NCBI GenBank assembly: GCA_963922205.1
Contig: CAWUHX010000291.1
Location: 310,001 to 374,000 of the forward strand
Direction: 5' to 3'
DNA: 64,000 nt
Origin: Romanomermis culicivorax
Taxonomy: Eukaryota > Nematoda > Enoplea > Mermithida > Mermithidae
Part shown: in pieces, positions 1 to 10,799 of the stretch
How positions within the stretch are numbered: the stretch's first letter is position 1
How the letters are laid out: each line of letters opens with the position of its first letter
The notes under the pieces: generated by a model
Seen by the model: the letters and a program-made list of their open reading frames with translations, nothing else
Told to the model about the DNA's origin: nothing
The model's database searches: none
Translations under genes and position numbers: made by a program

Positions 1-507
1 AAAAATCGTGCTTTTGAGATGGAAAAACCGATACGTTTCAAGGTTTTTCAATTTCTGATTTTCAGTTGCATGTTTCTGACATGATTTTTGCCTTTTTCCC
101 GATTGGGAAATCATTGAATTCACTGAAAAATATGACCTTTTATCCAGAAAATAAGTGTTAAAAAGATTCATTTTCCAGCGTTCTGAAATATACAAAAAAT
201 TTCACTTTTTTGAATTTGAAGTCGAAATTGAATTTGAAAATTGGAAAATTTGAACCGACAATACTTGAATCCAAGATAAGATGTCGGCCAGGTAAATTTA
301 CGGAAGTGGATGGTATCCAAAATTTTGTTCCAATTCTCAATTTTTGAATTTTTCAAGTTGGACATAACTCAAATCAGACGGAACCCCTACCGGCAGAGCA
401 GAGCCCCATCAGATGATCTTTGAAATGTAGTTCTCTGCCTTTTCGCTGACATGAAATATAGCCTAAACCTAATCTGAGCCTAAACAATGTAACTAAAGAT
501 TCACTAC
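1..507. other. Intergenic repeat-derived sequence
   Basis: No gene is seen. The stretch holds a degenerate copy of a dispersed sequence (around 160-190, motif CATTTTCCAGCGTTCT) that recurs near 18660, 34410 and 36620, so it is probably old transposon material. Short open frames here show no recognisable protein. Confidence 0.5.
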
Positions 508-1917
508 CAGGGTTTTTTAGGCCGATTACGAGCCATGGCTCCTAAAAATTCTGATTGTGCCCCTAAAAATAGGGGCACAAGCCAAATTGGCTTGTAAAAA
601 TGAGAGCCTAATCACTCTTTTTGATTACGCTATAGGGCTTCCTGTGCAGAGATTTGTGCATTTTTATTCATTTTGAAATGAAAAATACCAAAAATTTTCC
701 GGCGCTTCGCGCCGGATTTCAAATCATGTATGATTCTTGGTATCATTTCTGTTGTGCGGTCAGAAAATGTCATCATAGCTTATGCTTATAGCTTTCAGAA
801 ACCAGCATGTTATGCATGAATGTGTGACCTTGTATTGTTTTTTTCCACGTATTTTCCAAGCATTTTTCTAAATTATTTTCACAAAATCGTTTTGCAGGGC
901 TTTAGAAATTATGGCTTTGGTGAACATAACTTTTTGCATTTTGAAAATGATTAAAACATCGTCAGCATGGGAAATAGCAGAGGTTATTGCTATTTGAAGA
1001 AGCCATTCAGATTCATTGTTGCTTTCCTAATTTTGAATTTTAGTTTGCCCCACAGAAAACACGTTGAATTCACTGAAAAAAACCCTTCATGCAGGAAAAA
1101 TATATTAAAAGTGTGCATTTTCCAACGCTATAGAATATCATAATCTAAAATTTTCTTTCAGTGCAAGTCCGAAGTAAAATACCTATCGCGCTTTTTTATG
1201 TTATAAATCATGTGAAAACAATCGCTTTTGATAATCAATTGTGATTGGTAAATTACTGGCTCCAGATATATAAGATCCAAAATGGATGTAAAATGTTTGA
1301 CCTCTTCCGCCAACCAAATGGTAAAAAGATCATGATCGGTCATCGCCAGTTGCTGTAGAATGTGCTGAAAAAATGCACTTTCGGACATTTTAGAGGCCTC
1401 GAAATCAAAATTTTTCGGTGCTGGGCACGGAACAAGTTACTTTAGCCAGACTTTTGATTTCTCACCCAAAACTCAAGAAATTCAATTTTAAAAGTCAGGA
1501 ACTGACGCGAAGTGAATGAAAAACTAGGGAAGTACCTTTTAATCATTTTTCTGATGAAATTAAGTGAATTTATCACTTTTAAAGTGAGCAACCGAACCAA
1601 ATTTTCCCCCAAGTTACAGATCAATCAGGCTTGTGCAAAAAAATCCTAATGACTGATTTGAATAATGAGTGATCTCATTTGTGAGCCTTATCATTCTGTG
1701 TGATTGAGAATGTATTAAAAATGATTGATCTGTTATGTGGGCTTCTACTGTGATTTTGAAAAGTGTTTTTGACTAAATTTGTTGAAAAAACATTGTTTTT
1801 TACTACCACATTAATTTACAAACTTTTTAGTTTTGGCTTGTTGAAATTCCTATTGGCCTGTAAAATGTTGACCTTAAGAGCCAAATGGCCTATCGAGAAA
1901 AAACCAAAAAAGACCTG
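508..1917. mobile_element. Non-autonomous hAT-like element, copy 1 of a 1410-bp family
   Basis: The element begins CAGGGTTTTTTAGGCC and ends AAAAAAGACCTG. It is flanked by near-identical 8-bp direct repeats, TTCACTAC (500-507) and CTCACTAC (1918-1925), which is the target-site duplication length of hAT transposons. A second copy of exactly the same length lies at 38868-40277 and is similar along its whole length, including the GCTCCTAAAAATTCTGATT segment near the left end. A perfect GC hairpin sits at 699-715. No transposase is encoded, so it would need an outside hAT enzyme to move. The superfamily call is inferred from TSD length and terminal bases. Confidence 0.85.
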
Positions 1918-2071
1918 CTCACTACTGCCCTTTCCTTAACTTAAGCACAGCCTAAGCCTATGGTGCTGGTTTCTGTCGATTTTCGAGGTCATATCCTCGT
2001 CCCGAACCAGGCCAATTTTCAGCTTCCACCCACTTCCATAACATACCCATCTGCCGTACCTATAGTTGGGG

Positions 2072-2655
2072 TGTTATATTTTAAAATAATAAGATGGGGT
2101 CTTTGGGCGGCTCTCTGACCGATTTCTTGCCTCCTTGATCCGTGGGGTCGGAGGAAGAAGGTAAAATCGGCAAGAGGATTTGTTGTGCAGGAGAGATAGC
2201 CAGGGATCGACCTTAACGCCAGTGCTTCCCTGTGCCTGCCTCTAACTTAGGAATGACTCCTCACTCAGGGGTGAGAAGTCAGAGCAAGAATACTGCTTAC
2301 CTGAGAAATGCCTGACTAAAACTAGCCAGACAAGGTGACACACTTTTAGGACACAAATAGAACTATTTTCTAACTAAATATTTATTTATAGAACTTACCT
2401 ATAAATCGCTCCTTCTTTAAGTGTGACAACTTACTATTATGAAAATAAGGCGGCTAATGTACAGGCAAAAATAAGAATAATAACATAAGATGAGACACAC
2501 CAAAATTCACCAACCAATTCACAAAATCCATGTTTTACAGTAACCATTGCGCTGGGCAAGGTTGGGCATGGTCGACGTGTTGTACTTGCGGGCATTTTTA
2601 TGAAATTTACAAGCTATAAAAAATTTTGAGAAATCGGCAGAAACACACTACAGCA
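2072..2655 (-). repeat. 3' LTR (left copy) of the minus-strand retrotransposon
   Basis: This 584-bp copy aligns with 6200-6501 plus 7279-7553 once the hAT insertion in the right LTR is removed. It has TG...CA ends. The C-run directly to its right is the complement of the polypurine tract. The two LTRs differ at a modest number of sites, so the insertion is not recent. Confidence 0.9.
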
Positions 2656-4723
2656 CCCCCCCCCCTTGCAGTAGATCGCCCTGAGAGATTGTCACATGGA
2701 CAAACAAAACTGGCAAGGGGAGGAACTCTGCCCTAACAGGCCGTCACCAGGGAAGTTGAAGATGACTCTTGGCAGCACACAGTGGGGCCAACAGAGTCAT
2801 TGTAGTGTTTTGAGCCGATTTGGGGATGTGTAGGGTGAGACCTCTCGACTCGGTCCGCAATTAGGGAGGCCGAAATACATCGACAACACCACAGCCCGAA
2901 ACGTCACTCTGTCGGCACCAATATACTAGAGCGCACCAGCATATGAGTCCATGCGGATGGGAGGGTGAGGCTGGCCACTACCTCTGGGTGAAATCCTGGG
3001 GAAACAAATGATGGTGAACACATTACATGGCAGGTGAAAGAGGACAAACTATCGGCAGTGGCTTGCGGTAGAACATTTTGGGGTAGATGAGAAAGTTGTA
3101 GTCAAAAAAGTGACTGGTGACCAAAACCAAGTAGCAGTGCCAACGGGAGTTAAACATCCATGGCAGAGCCAGCCGAGTTGAACATGATTGTTGCACACTG
3201 TGATTAGGCGGGTGTCCATCGAACACGGTTGCCATCAAAGATGATGATTGATACAAAATGAACAAACAAAGGAAAAAATATGTACAGAAAAACAGTGAGA
3301 AAAACAAGTATACTACAGTAAATGAATGAATTTTTTTGGGGCGATTTAAGGGCTATATGTATATTATGAATTTGGACCATGAATGTGGGTAATTTTTGAA
3401 ATGAAAAATAAATTTTTGGGAGACTAAACTGTGATCAGCTCCATGTCACCGATCTCTTCTTTCATATGGGAGTTGAGTCAAATTTTGGGTACAAGTGGCG
3501 TTCAACTGTCACTAAATGGCATTAAAGCAGCCGCAGATGCATGGCTAATCAAATTGGTGACGTGGATGTAGTAGTCAGTGACTGAGACAGAAACTGACCA
3601 AGCTTCTCAAAAAGGGATCAATCGGTCACAAAGAATTGTGCACAAAAGAAAAACAAACGACTGTGGCTCAAATTTATTGTCAGAGTCCGAATTGTCATGG
3701 GCAAAGAGTAGCAGGAACAGTGAGCAAATAAGGTTAAAGCTTGAGCCAGCTCTGTTGTTATACCAAAAATAGAGTGCATTCAAATAATTAGAATAGGGGT
3801 GCAATACCATAGAAGGAGACTATGGGGCTGACTTCGCACACACTAAGGGAATGAAATCTGGATTTTTTAATTTGAGAATAAAAAGAAAATTTTTGATCTG
3901 AAATAGATTGAAAAATTGTAAAAATGATATTATCACTCAGCAGCAGCAAGAATGGGAATGAAATTCATCAAGACTGGGGTGGTCTTGCCATTTCCAAACC
4001 ACCCACTTGAACGAGGTGTTGAGAAGAAAGTGTACCACACCAGTTGAGGCAGTGGCGAACCATGGCGTCGGAAATTGCACAAGCTAGGCCATGGGCGAAA
4101 GTCGCGGCAGCTGACCACTGATCTTGCTGTTTGCAGCTGTGGCGAGGATGAGTGGAGTGGGAACCCAAGGTTACAGGGCAAGTAAAAACATGCATATGTA
4201 AAGAAAGGGAAAAACGAAAATATGCACGCAAAAATAGTTGAAATAAAATCGTCCATAGTAGGCATCGACATTGCAGCAGTGGGGATTGGCAGATGATTTA
4301 TGCAGCATTGTAGAATAGGATAGAATAAAGAAAAATAAAAGGGAAAAGGAGAAAAAAATCCAGAGGGGCATCTCAACCAAAAAAGAACTTACATTCGGAA
4401 GTCTGAAAAATATTACAACAAAGAAGAAATTAAAGAATTACACATAACAGAGCCGACAACCAGGACTTGACCCACTTTTGGCCATTCAAGATGCATGCCC
4501 TGTGTGGCGGTGTTTATGTGTAACAAAATATAGGACTGGGAGACCTGGCAAACATAAAATGATGCAGGCCGAGCACCTCCACTGCCCCTGCAATCAGTCA
4601 AGACACCGATGGCAGTCAGTTGATGCCATGGAAATTCATAAAAAGGTGAGAAATTTGAGGACCAAAAAATATGTAAAGAATTGGGGCGAGTATTTACGAA
4701 ATAATTACAACAAAATTTTGAAA
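2656..4723. other. Retrotransposon interior with no recognisable pol domains
   Basis: This two-kilobase stretch lies between the protease reading frame and the 3' LTR, where reverse transcriptase, RNase H and integrase would be expected. Open frames on the minus strand (for example 3023-3307 and 3933-4376) show none of their motifs. The minus strand contains good 5' splice-site matches at about 4387-4392 (GTAAGT) and 4724-4729 (GTGAGT), which may be chance. The stretch could be foreign sequence carried by the element or heavily decayed pol. Confidence 0.5.
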
Positions 4724-4724
4724 C

Positions 4725-5375
4725 TCACCACTGCTTCAGTGGCGTGGTACATTTCGGCTGCCACCATTGTTTGGTGTTAGAGGGAGGTGCATTTTCAGTA
4801 ATTCGTAGTGGCAAGCATTTGTTTCTAATTTCGATAAACTGGTCTTTGAAATTGAGCACAGCATTGATTTTGGGATGGGCGAGAAAGTCAGTGCCGATGA
4901 TAAATTGATCTTGTGTATCATCATGGAGGACAACACATTTGAGCGGGTAGTTACTGAATTGAAATTCCATGTTCATGATGATGGGTCCCTGAGCTTGGAT
5001 GATGGCGCTGTCGGTGACTCTGATCTGCCCACAAACAGGCAGAGTCAGCATTTTGTTATGTTTCATTAGGCCAGATGAGATGACAGAGCATTGAGCGCCA
5101 GTGTCGATTAGAGCATTCGTGTTGATGCTGCTGATTTTGATAGGAATATGGAAGGCATTTGTTCGGGTATATTTTCTCAAAGCATTGGTAGCTGATGGAA
5201 CTTCATTAATGTTGCAAATAGCGGGACGAAAAACCCAAGGCAGTTGACCTTGAGGTTCCATGGAATCCCAGCCAGCTATGCAAGGAGCGATGCTGGGGGC
5301 AACATTGGTAGCCTTGGGTGGATCAGCCACCATATTGGCAGCAAGCGTAGATTGAGAGGAAGGGGCAGCACCCAA
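4725..5375 (-). CDS. Retropepsin-like aspartic protease of the LTR retrotransposon
   Basis: This 216-residue open frame carries a retroviral-type aspartic protease, which cleaves the element's own polyprotein. The active-site motif is ALIDTGAQCSVIS (DTGA at residues 91-94), and the second hydrophobic motif is FIIGTDFLAH (about 158-167). This spacing is typical of Ty3/Gypsy proteases. The first 75 residues are proline- and alanine-rich with no known domain. The frame ends soon after the protease fold instead of running on into reverse transcriptase. The start is simply the first ATG of the open stretch. The gag-like sequence upstream is in other frames, so this copy is probably broken. Confidence 0.8.
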   Translation of the reverse strand: MGAAPSSQSTLAANMVADPPKATNVAPSIAPCIAGWDSMEPQGQLPWVFRPAICNINEVPSATNALRKYTRTNAFHIPIKISSINTNALIDTGAQCSVISSGLMKHNKMLTLPVCGQIRVTDSAIIQAQGPIIMNMEFQFSNYPLKCVVLHDDTQDQFIIGTDFLAHPKINAVLNFKDQFIEIRNKCLPLRITENAPPSNTKQWWQPKCTTPLKQW

Positions 5376-5579
5376 TGAGTGGGCTGTGTATCGGCAGCAC
5401 TCCTAGGAGGGGCTGGCAATCCATAGAAGTGTTGTTCAAGCGGCAATAGAGGCGCTGTAGGGTTGAAACGTGGCATTACAGTGTGACTATCATGATTGTA
5501 GTAGCATCCGTGATTGTGTCTCCATTTGTCTGTTGTTTGAACATCATTGTTGAAGGTGGGAATGTCGAAATAGACATTG

Positions 5580-6134
5580 GGATTGTTGTTGTAGGGCACC
5601 ATTAGTCCATCAAGATTTTTGTTGTAGTTTCCCTACTGGTTGTTCATTTGTTTGAGCCAGATACAGTCCTCTGTATTGTGAGTGCGTGTTTTATAGGCAT
5701 CACACCACATACTAGAAAACTGGGTCGGCAGAAACAAATTGCGGTCATGGTTGGCTGGTCTATCGTATTAGTCATGAGATTGGTTGCAGCTTTTGGAATG
5801 GGTAACAATTTTGGCGTTCATAGTTGTCATTTCTGTTAGGTGGCATTGACAAGCGGGATATTCTTTCTTCTTGTTCATCTATACAATCGAGTATCTTTTG
5901 TAGAAGGATGATGGTTTTATCCATTAGAGAGCTGCTACTTAAATTGACATGATTTCTGTCAGATGTAGAAACCATATCATTTTCGGAGCAATCAGTAGGC
6001 TTATCACCACTATTACAGCATTCGAAACGTCTATTTAGTTGAGGCAAGGAAAGCGGAGTCACAGCTCTGGCCGTAAAATTGATAAGAAACAGGCGACACA
6101 CAAAATGGGTGAAAATTGGATGAAGAACGGACAA
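5580..6134 (-). pseudogene. Gag-like remnant with half zinc-knuckle motif
   Basis: The minus strand has a serine-rich stretch followed by a short predicted coiled coil (around 5870-5960, residues LMDKTIILLQKILDCIDEQE). About 150 bases downstream is a cysteine/histidine motif, [18 protein letters not shown] (5655-5708), which resembles the C-x-Y-x-x-x-x-x-H-x-T-x-x-C nucleic-acid-binding motif seen in the gag of many LTR retrotransposons. Stop codons and frame changes interrupt the region, so I treat it as a broken gag. Its position between the primer-binding tract and the protease fits that role. Confidence 0.6.
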
Positions 6135-6199
6135 AAATCAGGCGAAAAATTGGGTGACGTGTTCTAGGGTTGCAACAGGCGAGCCAGATGGTTCACCAG

Positions 6200-7553
6200 T
6201 GTTATATTTTAAAATAATAGGATGGGGTCTTTGGGCAGCTCTCTGACTGATTTCTTGCCTCTTTGATCCATGGGGTCAGAGGAAGAAGGTAAAATTGGCA
6301 AGAGGATTTGTTGTGCAGGAGAGATAGCCCGGGATTGACCTTAACACCAGTGCTTCCCTGCACCTGCCTCTAACTTAGGAATGACTCCTCACTCAGGGGC
6401 GAGAATTCAGAGCAAGAATACTGCTTACCCGAGAAATGCCTGACTAAAACTAGCCAAACAAGGTGACACACTTTTAGGACACAAATAGAACTATTTTATA
6501 ACTAAATATTAGGGCTGTTTCGATTAGAGAATTTTAGTAATTTTGAGTTCAAGTTCGAGTTTGCTCCTTTTGCTTTTCCGAGTTCGAGTTTAAAAATTTT
6601 TCCTAGTCGAGTTGGAGTTCAAGTAATTCACTATTGTATATAAGCATCCATTTGTTACTTAAATGCCAGTCAATATTATTATGCACCTGGTCTGGTACAA
6701 CTGAACTACATAGAACTGTTTAGCATTTGTCATAGTTACTAGGTATAGAATTTTATGCAGTCACTATTTGTGTCATACTTCCAGGTTGAAGCAGATCCTA
6801 TTTTTTAATCAAATGCATTATTTTGTATTACCACACCAATTATACATTTTATCTATTTGAGCAATTTTTGACTTGACATCATTAATAAAATGCCTAGAAA
6901 AAGTATTATTTGGGATGGCTTTGAAGAAATTGTTCATCAGGCAATTAAGCAGAACGTCTATTGTTTTGCAAGTTGAATTTGATTGAAACAAAATTCAAGT
7001 ATTGATTCATTGATAATGAAAAATGTGGTTTGTTAGACGAATAAAATGTTTGGGAAATTATGTTACTTATGACATATCTTCATCTTAAACACTAAGCAGG
7101 ATTTCTTAATTCCATTATATTTTAAAGTTTAAACTCGAAAAGAACTCGAAATAATGGTTGAAAAAAATTGAGTTCGAGTTTTAAATTTCGAAGTTTTCGA
7201 GTTCGAGTTCAAGTTGCCAAAATTGTGGAGTTTTAATTGAGTTCGAGTTCGAGTACTCGAAACAGCCCTACTAAATATTTATTTATAAAACTTACCTATA
7301 AATTGCCCCTTCCATAAATGTGACATTTTACTACTATAAAAATAAGGCGGCCAATGTACAGGCGAAAATAAGAATAATAACATAAAACGAGACACACCAA
7401 AATTCACCAACCAATTCACAAAATCCATGTTCTACAGTAACCGTCACCCTGGGCCAGGTCGTGCATAGTCAACGTGTTGTACTTGCATGCGATTTTACGA
7501 AATTGACAAGCTATTAAAAAATCCTGAGAGATCGGCGGAAACAAACTACAACA
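6200..7553 (-). repeat. 5' LTR (right copy), interrupted by a hAT element
   Basis: The LTR sequence runs 6200-6509 and resumes at 7271-7553. The break is the hAT-like insertion at 6510-7270, which duplicated CTAAATAT. With the insertion removed, its length matches the left LTR. The order of events is therefore LTR element first, hAT second. Confidence 0.9.
6510..7270. mobile_element. Non-autonomous hAT element inside the LTR
   Basis: Perfect 14-bp terminal inverted repeats (TAGGGCTGTTTCGA / TCGAAACAGCCCTA) and a perfect 8-bp target duplication CTAAATAT (6502-6509, 7271-7278) define this 761-bp element. The subterminal regions are full of GAGTTCGAGTT-type repeats on both sides, which may be transposase-binding sites. 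There is no coding sequence. TAGGGNTG ends with 8-bp duplications are characteristic of hAT transposons. Confidence 0.93.
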
Positions 7554-8050
7554 GGGGTTATTGGGGGACCTTCCCCAAAATATTCAGCGTATAGGCAGTT
7601 GTCAACGACCTTCTCCTCAGACTTCAGTTCTCAACAGCTACTTCGCCAGACAGCCGAAAATCGATAAAAAATACAAACTTTTTGATCCAAAAGACTTTTC
7701 GAGCAAGAATCGCTCAAAAAGAAAAATTTTCGGGGCTTCACGCTGAAATCACTTCTAGAAAGAACTTCATCAATCACGTGTGATGATGGACTGTTGCATT
7801 TTCATTGGTCGATGCATCAGTCGATTATTGGGTTTTTTGGTAATCAATTGTTTGAATTTTTACAAAAAAGTTAAATGGCTGATGGTTTATGTCTGCTACG
7901 AGTGAATGAGTTTATGCCTGCTTGTATAAAGAGAAGGTTGTCATCCAGAATCAATTTCTCGAACAACAAGTTTTTTCTGTTTGGCATGACCGCCTTCTGA
8001 TGAAATTATGCAGTGTGTTCAGTGCTGCTCAAAAGTAAGTCGAACTTGTA
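7554..8050. other. Intergenic, right part of a split MITE plus unassigned sequence
   Basis: The sequence just right of the LTR element (GTTATTGGGGGACCTTCCCC) and the sequence just left of it (CGTACCTATAGTTGGGG, around 2055-2071) together match the start of the MITE at 17167. The LTR element therefore seems to have inserted into such a MITE. A degenerate hairpin copy (CGGGGCTTCACGCTG) is near 7731. No gene is visible in the rest. Confidence 0.45.
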
Positions 8051-8353
8051 TACCAGGGACTGGTTTCATCAAAGCGACTTAAGCTCCAGCTGAGCTGCAG
8101 CTTAACTCTATATGTTGTACCATCGTCGTTAAGCTGCAGCTCAGCTGTAGCTTAACTCGTACACAAAACATGTCGAGAAAGTTAAGCTACAACTGAGCTG
8201 CACTTTAACGGCAATGCTATAACATATAGAGTTAAGCTACAGCTTAGGCTGCCGCTTAACTTTCTCGATATGTTTTTTGTACGAGTTAAGCTGCAGCTGA
8301 GCTGCACCTTAACTTTTCATATAAAGAAATGCTTCCATGGCGCATTGCGCGTA

Positions 8354-8645
8354 CTTTACCCGAAAACTTTTTGTTCGATTATCGATTTTTTAATCGACTA
8401 GAAAAAATTTGGCCTTTTGTTGGAACTTTGCTGATACTAGCCACTCGGGTATGAGCGTTTTGGCACTTCGTTAGTTCGTTGGTTTTTTGGTCCATTTTGA
8501 CATATAAACATAAATAATAGTTAAACAAATTTCCAAAACTGCCTACGCAAGCTACTGGCAAAGCTCCAACAAAGCAAAATTTTCTCTAGTCGATAAACCA
8601 CTACTAATGACTGTGAAAAAAATCGATAATCGAATGAAAAGTTTA
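8354..8645. mobile_element. Nested foldback MITE
   Basis: The inverted repeats AACTTTTTGTTCGATTATCG (left, from about 8367) and CGATAATCGAATGAAAAGTT (right, to about 8643) bound the piece. It interrupts the palindrome-rich arm of the surrounding element. I see no clear target duplication, so the exact ends are approximate. Confidence 0.55.
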
Positions 8646-8712
8646 GGGATAAAATCCGGGCAAAGCGCCCTGGATCTTCACACGAAAAGTTAAGGTGCAG
8701 CTCGGCTGCAGC

Positions 8713-9345
8713 CAGTGTTTTTTTTTTGCTGTTGGCAAATGAAAATTTCTAGCGACAAATGAACTTTGAGTCGTCATTTGTACATGTACAAACGAGAAGA
8801 ATCCAAAATTTTGCCGAAATTTCACGGCTTCACGTTCGAACAATTGACGCGTTGGTCAGGTTGAAGCTTATCACTACATGTTACAAAATTGTCGACTTGA
8901 CGTCGTCATATTCAAAATGGGCCACTTCGACCGAATGAGGCCGATACAATACTGGCCAAATCTGCGAACCGCAGGCCAAAAAGAAGTGTCTGGCAGTGGC
9001 CGAAGTATTGGAAATTGAGGCGGTGGCGGAAACTGCTGAAAGTGATGAAGAAGAAGATGCAATAAAATTGTTTGAGAAAGATCTTCCTCTACTTGAATGA
9101 TTTTTCGACGTGGGGCCCTGCCCAGTGTTGAATAAATTTTGTTGTTGTTGAGTATTTTTTTGATTTTATTTAGAGCGGTCTCACTTCTTCTAAAATCATA
9201 ATATATTTGATTTGATATCTGTACCAATAAGTACCCAAACAAAATCGCTTAAAAAACTAATATTTTCATTGTACAAATATGTACAAATGAAAATTGCCTA
9301 CTCGTTTTTACATGTGCAAATGGGTCATGTACAAAAAAAACACTG
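8713..9345. mobile_element. Nested hAT-like element
   Basis: This 633-bp insertion has CAGTGTTTTTTTTTT / AAAAAAAACACTG ends and a perfect 8-bp duplication of target GCTGCAGC (8705-8712 and 9346-9353). The target lies within the AGCTGCAGC repeat arm of the host MITE. Both subterminal regions contain TACAAATG-type repeats. It has no transposase. Confidence 0.88.
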
Positions 9346-9844
9346 GCTGCAGCTTAACTCCTACACAAAACATATCGAGAAAGTTAAGGTGCAGCTCAGC
9401 TGTAGCTTAACTTCCTCCACATTTTTTGTGTACGAGTTAAGCTACAGCTGAGCTGCAGCTTAATGACAATGGTATAACATGTAGAGTTAAGCTGCAGCTT
9501 AATCTGCAGCTCAGCTGGAGCTTAAGTCGCTTTGATGAAACCGGCTCTAAATTTTCCCCAAAAAGTTCGAAAGTGTTAACTGCAAAAAAATAAGTTATTG
9601 GTAAGGAGAATGTGACAAAATTTGTGTTTTTCATTGTTCATTATTATGTTTCAGTTTTATTGTGAAAGAATAAGGTCAAAGGTCTTCCTTAACAAAAATA
9701 GCATGGTATTTTATATATCCTGGCAGATGGAAGCTGATGAACCATAACCACGCATGCTTAAAAATAGACGTAATGGACAGCGTCTTCATCAATCTATAAA
9801 TTTTGGGGCATTTTGATAAATTTAGCTCTATGAACATTGTCAAT

Positions 9845-10130
9845 CATACCTGGACAAACCCTACGGATTCATCTGGTACCAGCCAGCCTAAGAAGCTGGT
9901 TGGCTCCCAAATCGTTTTGTTGGTTGCCATGCCAAACAAGGATGGGGAACCAGATGTATAGTATATTTATCTTGTAGAAAATGGACAGAATGCAATCAAA
10001 GTTGATTTCCAAGCTTAATTCAGTCAACACATTTTTAGGTCATACCAGTGTATTCACCGAACCTGGAAAACCTATGAAGTCAGCGGAAATAATGATGCCT
10101 GGAAAATTTGGACAATTCTGAAAACTTGAA
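9845..10130. repeat. Dispersed repeat, copy 1 of 2
   Basis: This stretch matches 30344-30590 over about 250 bp. Shared landmarks are TTCATCTGGTACCAGCCAGC, TTGGTTGGCT, and the order of the CAGATGTATAGTA and TTTATCTTGTA segments. It is an old dispersed repeat of unknown class, and neither copy keeps a recognisable protein. Confidence 0.7.
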
Positions 10131-10799
10131 AAAGAATTTTCTGTGTCATTCCAAATTTTTTGAATCATAATGCTGAAATATGCTAGCCATAAGCACTGTT
10201 TTTCCCCCGACCTACATAGACCTTAGTGCACAATTTTTTGCACTGTGTGCGAAAATTTCGCAGATATTCGCAGAATTTTTTACACTTTGCATTATTCCAG
10301 CATGCCGAAACACTTGAAGAACTTAATCATATTCCACAGAGACACCGATGAAAGTGATGATGAGGATAATAACGATATATGATGAGGATGATCATCTTAA
10401 ATAACCGTTAGTTTGGGAAATATCTTTTTCTGATCCATGAATCTAAATTTTCAATTAAACAGACTTCGTTAAGAGTCACAATAATTTTATCCACATTTGT
10501 GGAAAGAAATTAAATTTTTTTCCACATTCTGAAAATTTTTCTCCACATTCTGAAAATTTTTTTCTCGAATAGGGTCATTTGTGGGGAAAAAATTAGTGGC
10601 CAAGACTGGCCATAAGAAGAACCCACCTTTAGTCGGAAAAACGAAAAAAAAATTAATTTTTTGATAGAAAATAGTCATTATCAAAAACGTCATTTTTGGC
10701 GCTTCGCGTCATTAATACATATTCATGCGGTTTTCAGAAAAAATTACTATTTGTTAAACCGTTTTGCCGACTTTTTAGCATTTTTACTTTTCCTTAAAG
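10131..10799. other. Intergenic repeat-derived sequence
   Basis: No gene is seen. The part from about 10660 to 10790 matches 29110-29240, including the hairpin motif GGCGCTTCGCGTC at 10698-10710. It is therefore the truncated end of an element from the hairpin-bearing group. Confidence 0.5.

Larger units (their letters stand above)
2072..7553 (-). mobile_element. LTR retrotransposon, RT-less or degenerate, minus strand
   Basis: Two long terminal repeats enclose a 3.5-kb interior. Both start TGTTATATTTTAAAATAATA and end CTACARCA on the plus strand. The flanking bases are GGGG at 2068-2071 and at 7554-7557, a possible 4-bp target duplication. On the minus strand the 5' LTR is the right one. 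It is followed by a candidate primer-binding tract (6182-6199, complement of a tRNA-like 3' end ending ACCA). The interior then has gag-like and retropepsin remnants. A polypurine tract (complement of the C-run at 2656-2665) abuts the 3' LTR. No reverse transcriptase, RNase H or integrase was recognised, so the copy is either a deleted relic or a non-autonomous type. The protease type suggests a Ty3/Gypsy relative. Confidence 0.88.
8053..9548. mobile_element. Composite MITE with CTTAAGCTGCAGCTCAGCTG palindromes
   Basis: The terminal inverted repeats are GGTTTCATCAAAGCGACTTA (near 8055) and its complement (near 9525-9543). The ends are dense in TTAAGCTGCAGCTGAGCTGC-type palindromes. A short relative with the same ends lies at 25788-26030. 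The interior contains two further insertions (8354-8645 and 8713-9345), which explains its larger size. No protein is encoded. Confidence 0.8.

Noticed and set aside
3023-4376. Minus-strand frames inside the first LTR element as candidate RT or envelope
   Set aside because: None shows RT, RNase H, integrase or envelope motifs; one is dominated by hydrophobic AT-derived residues.
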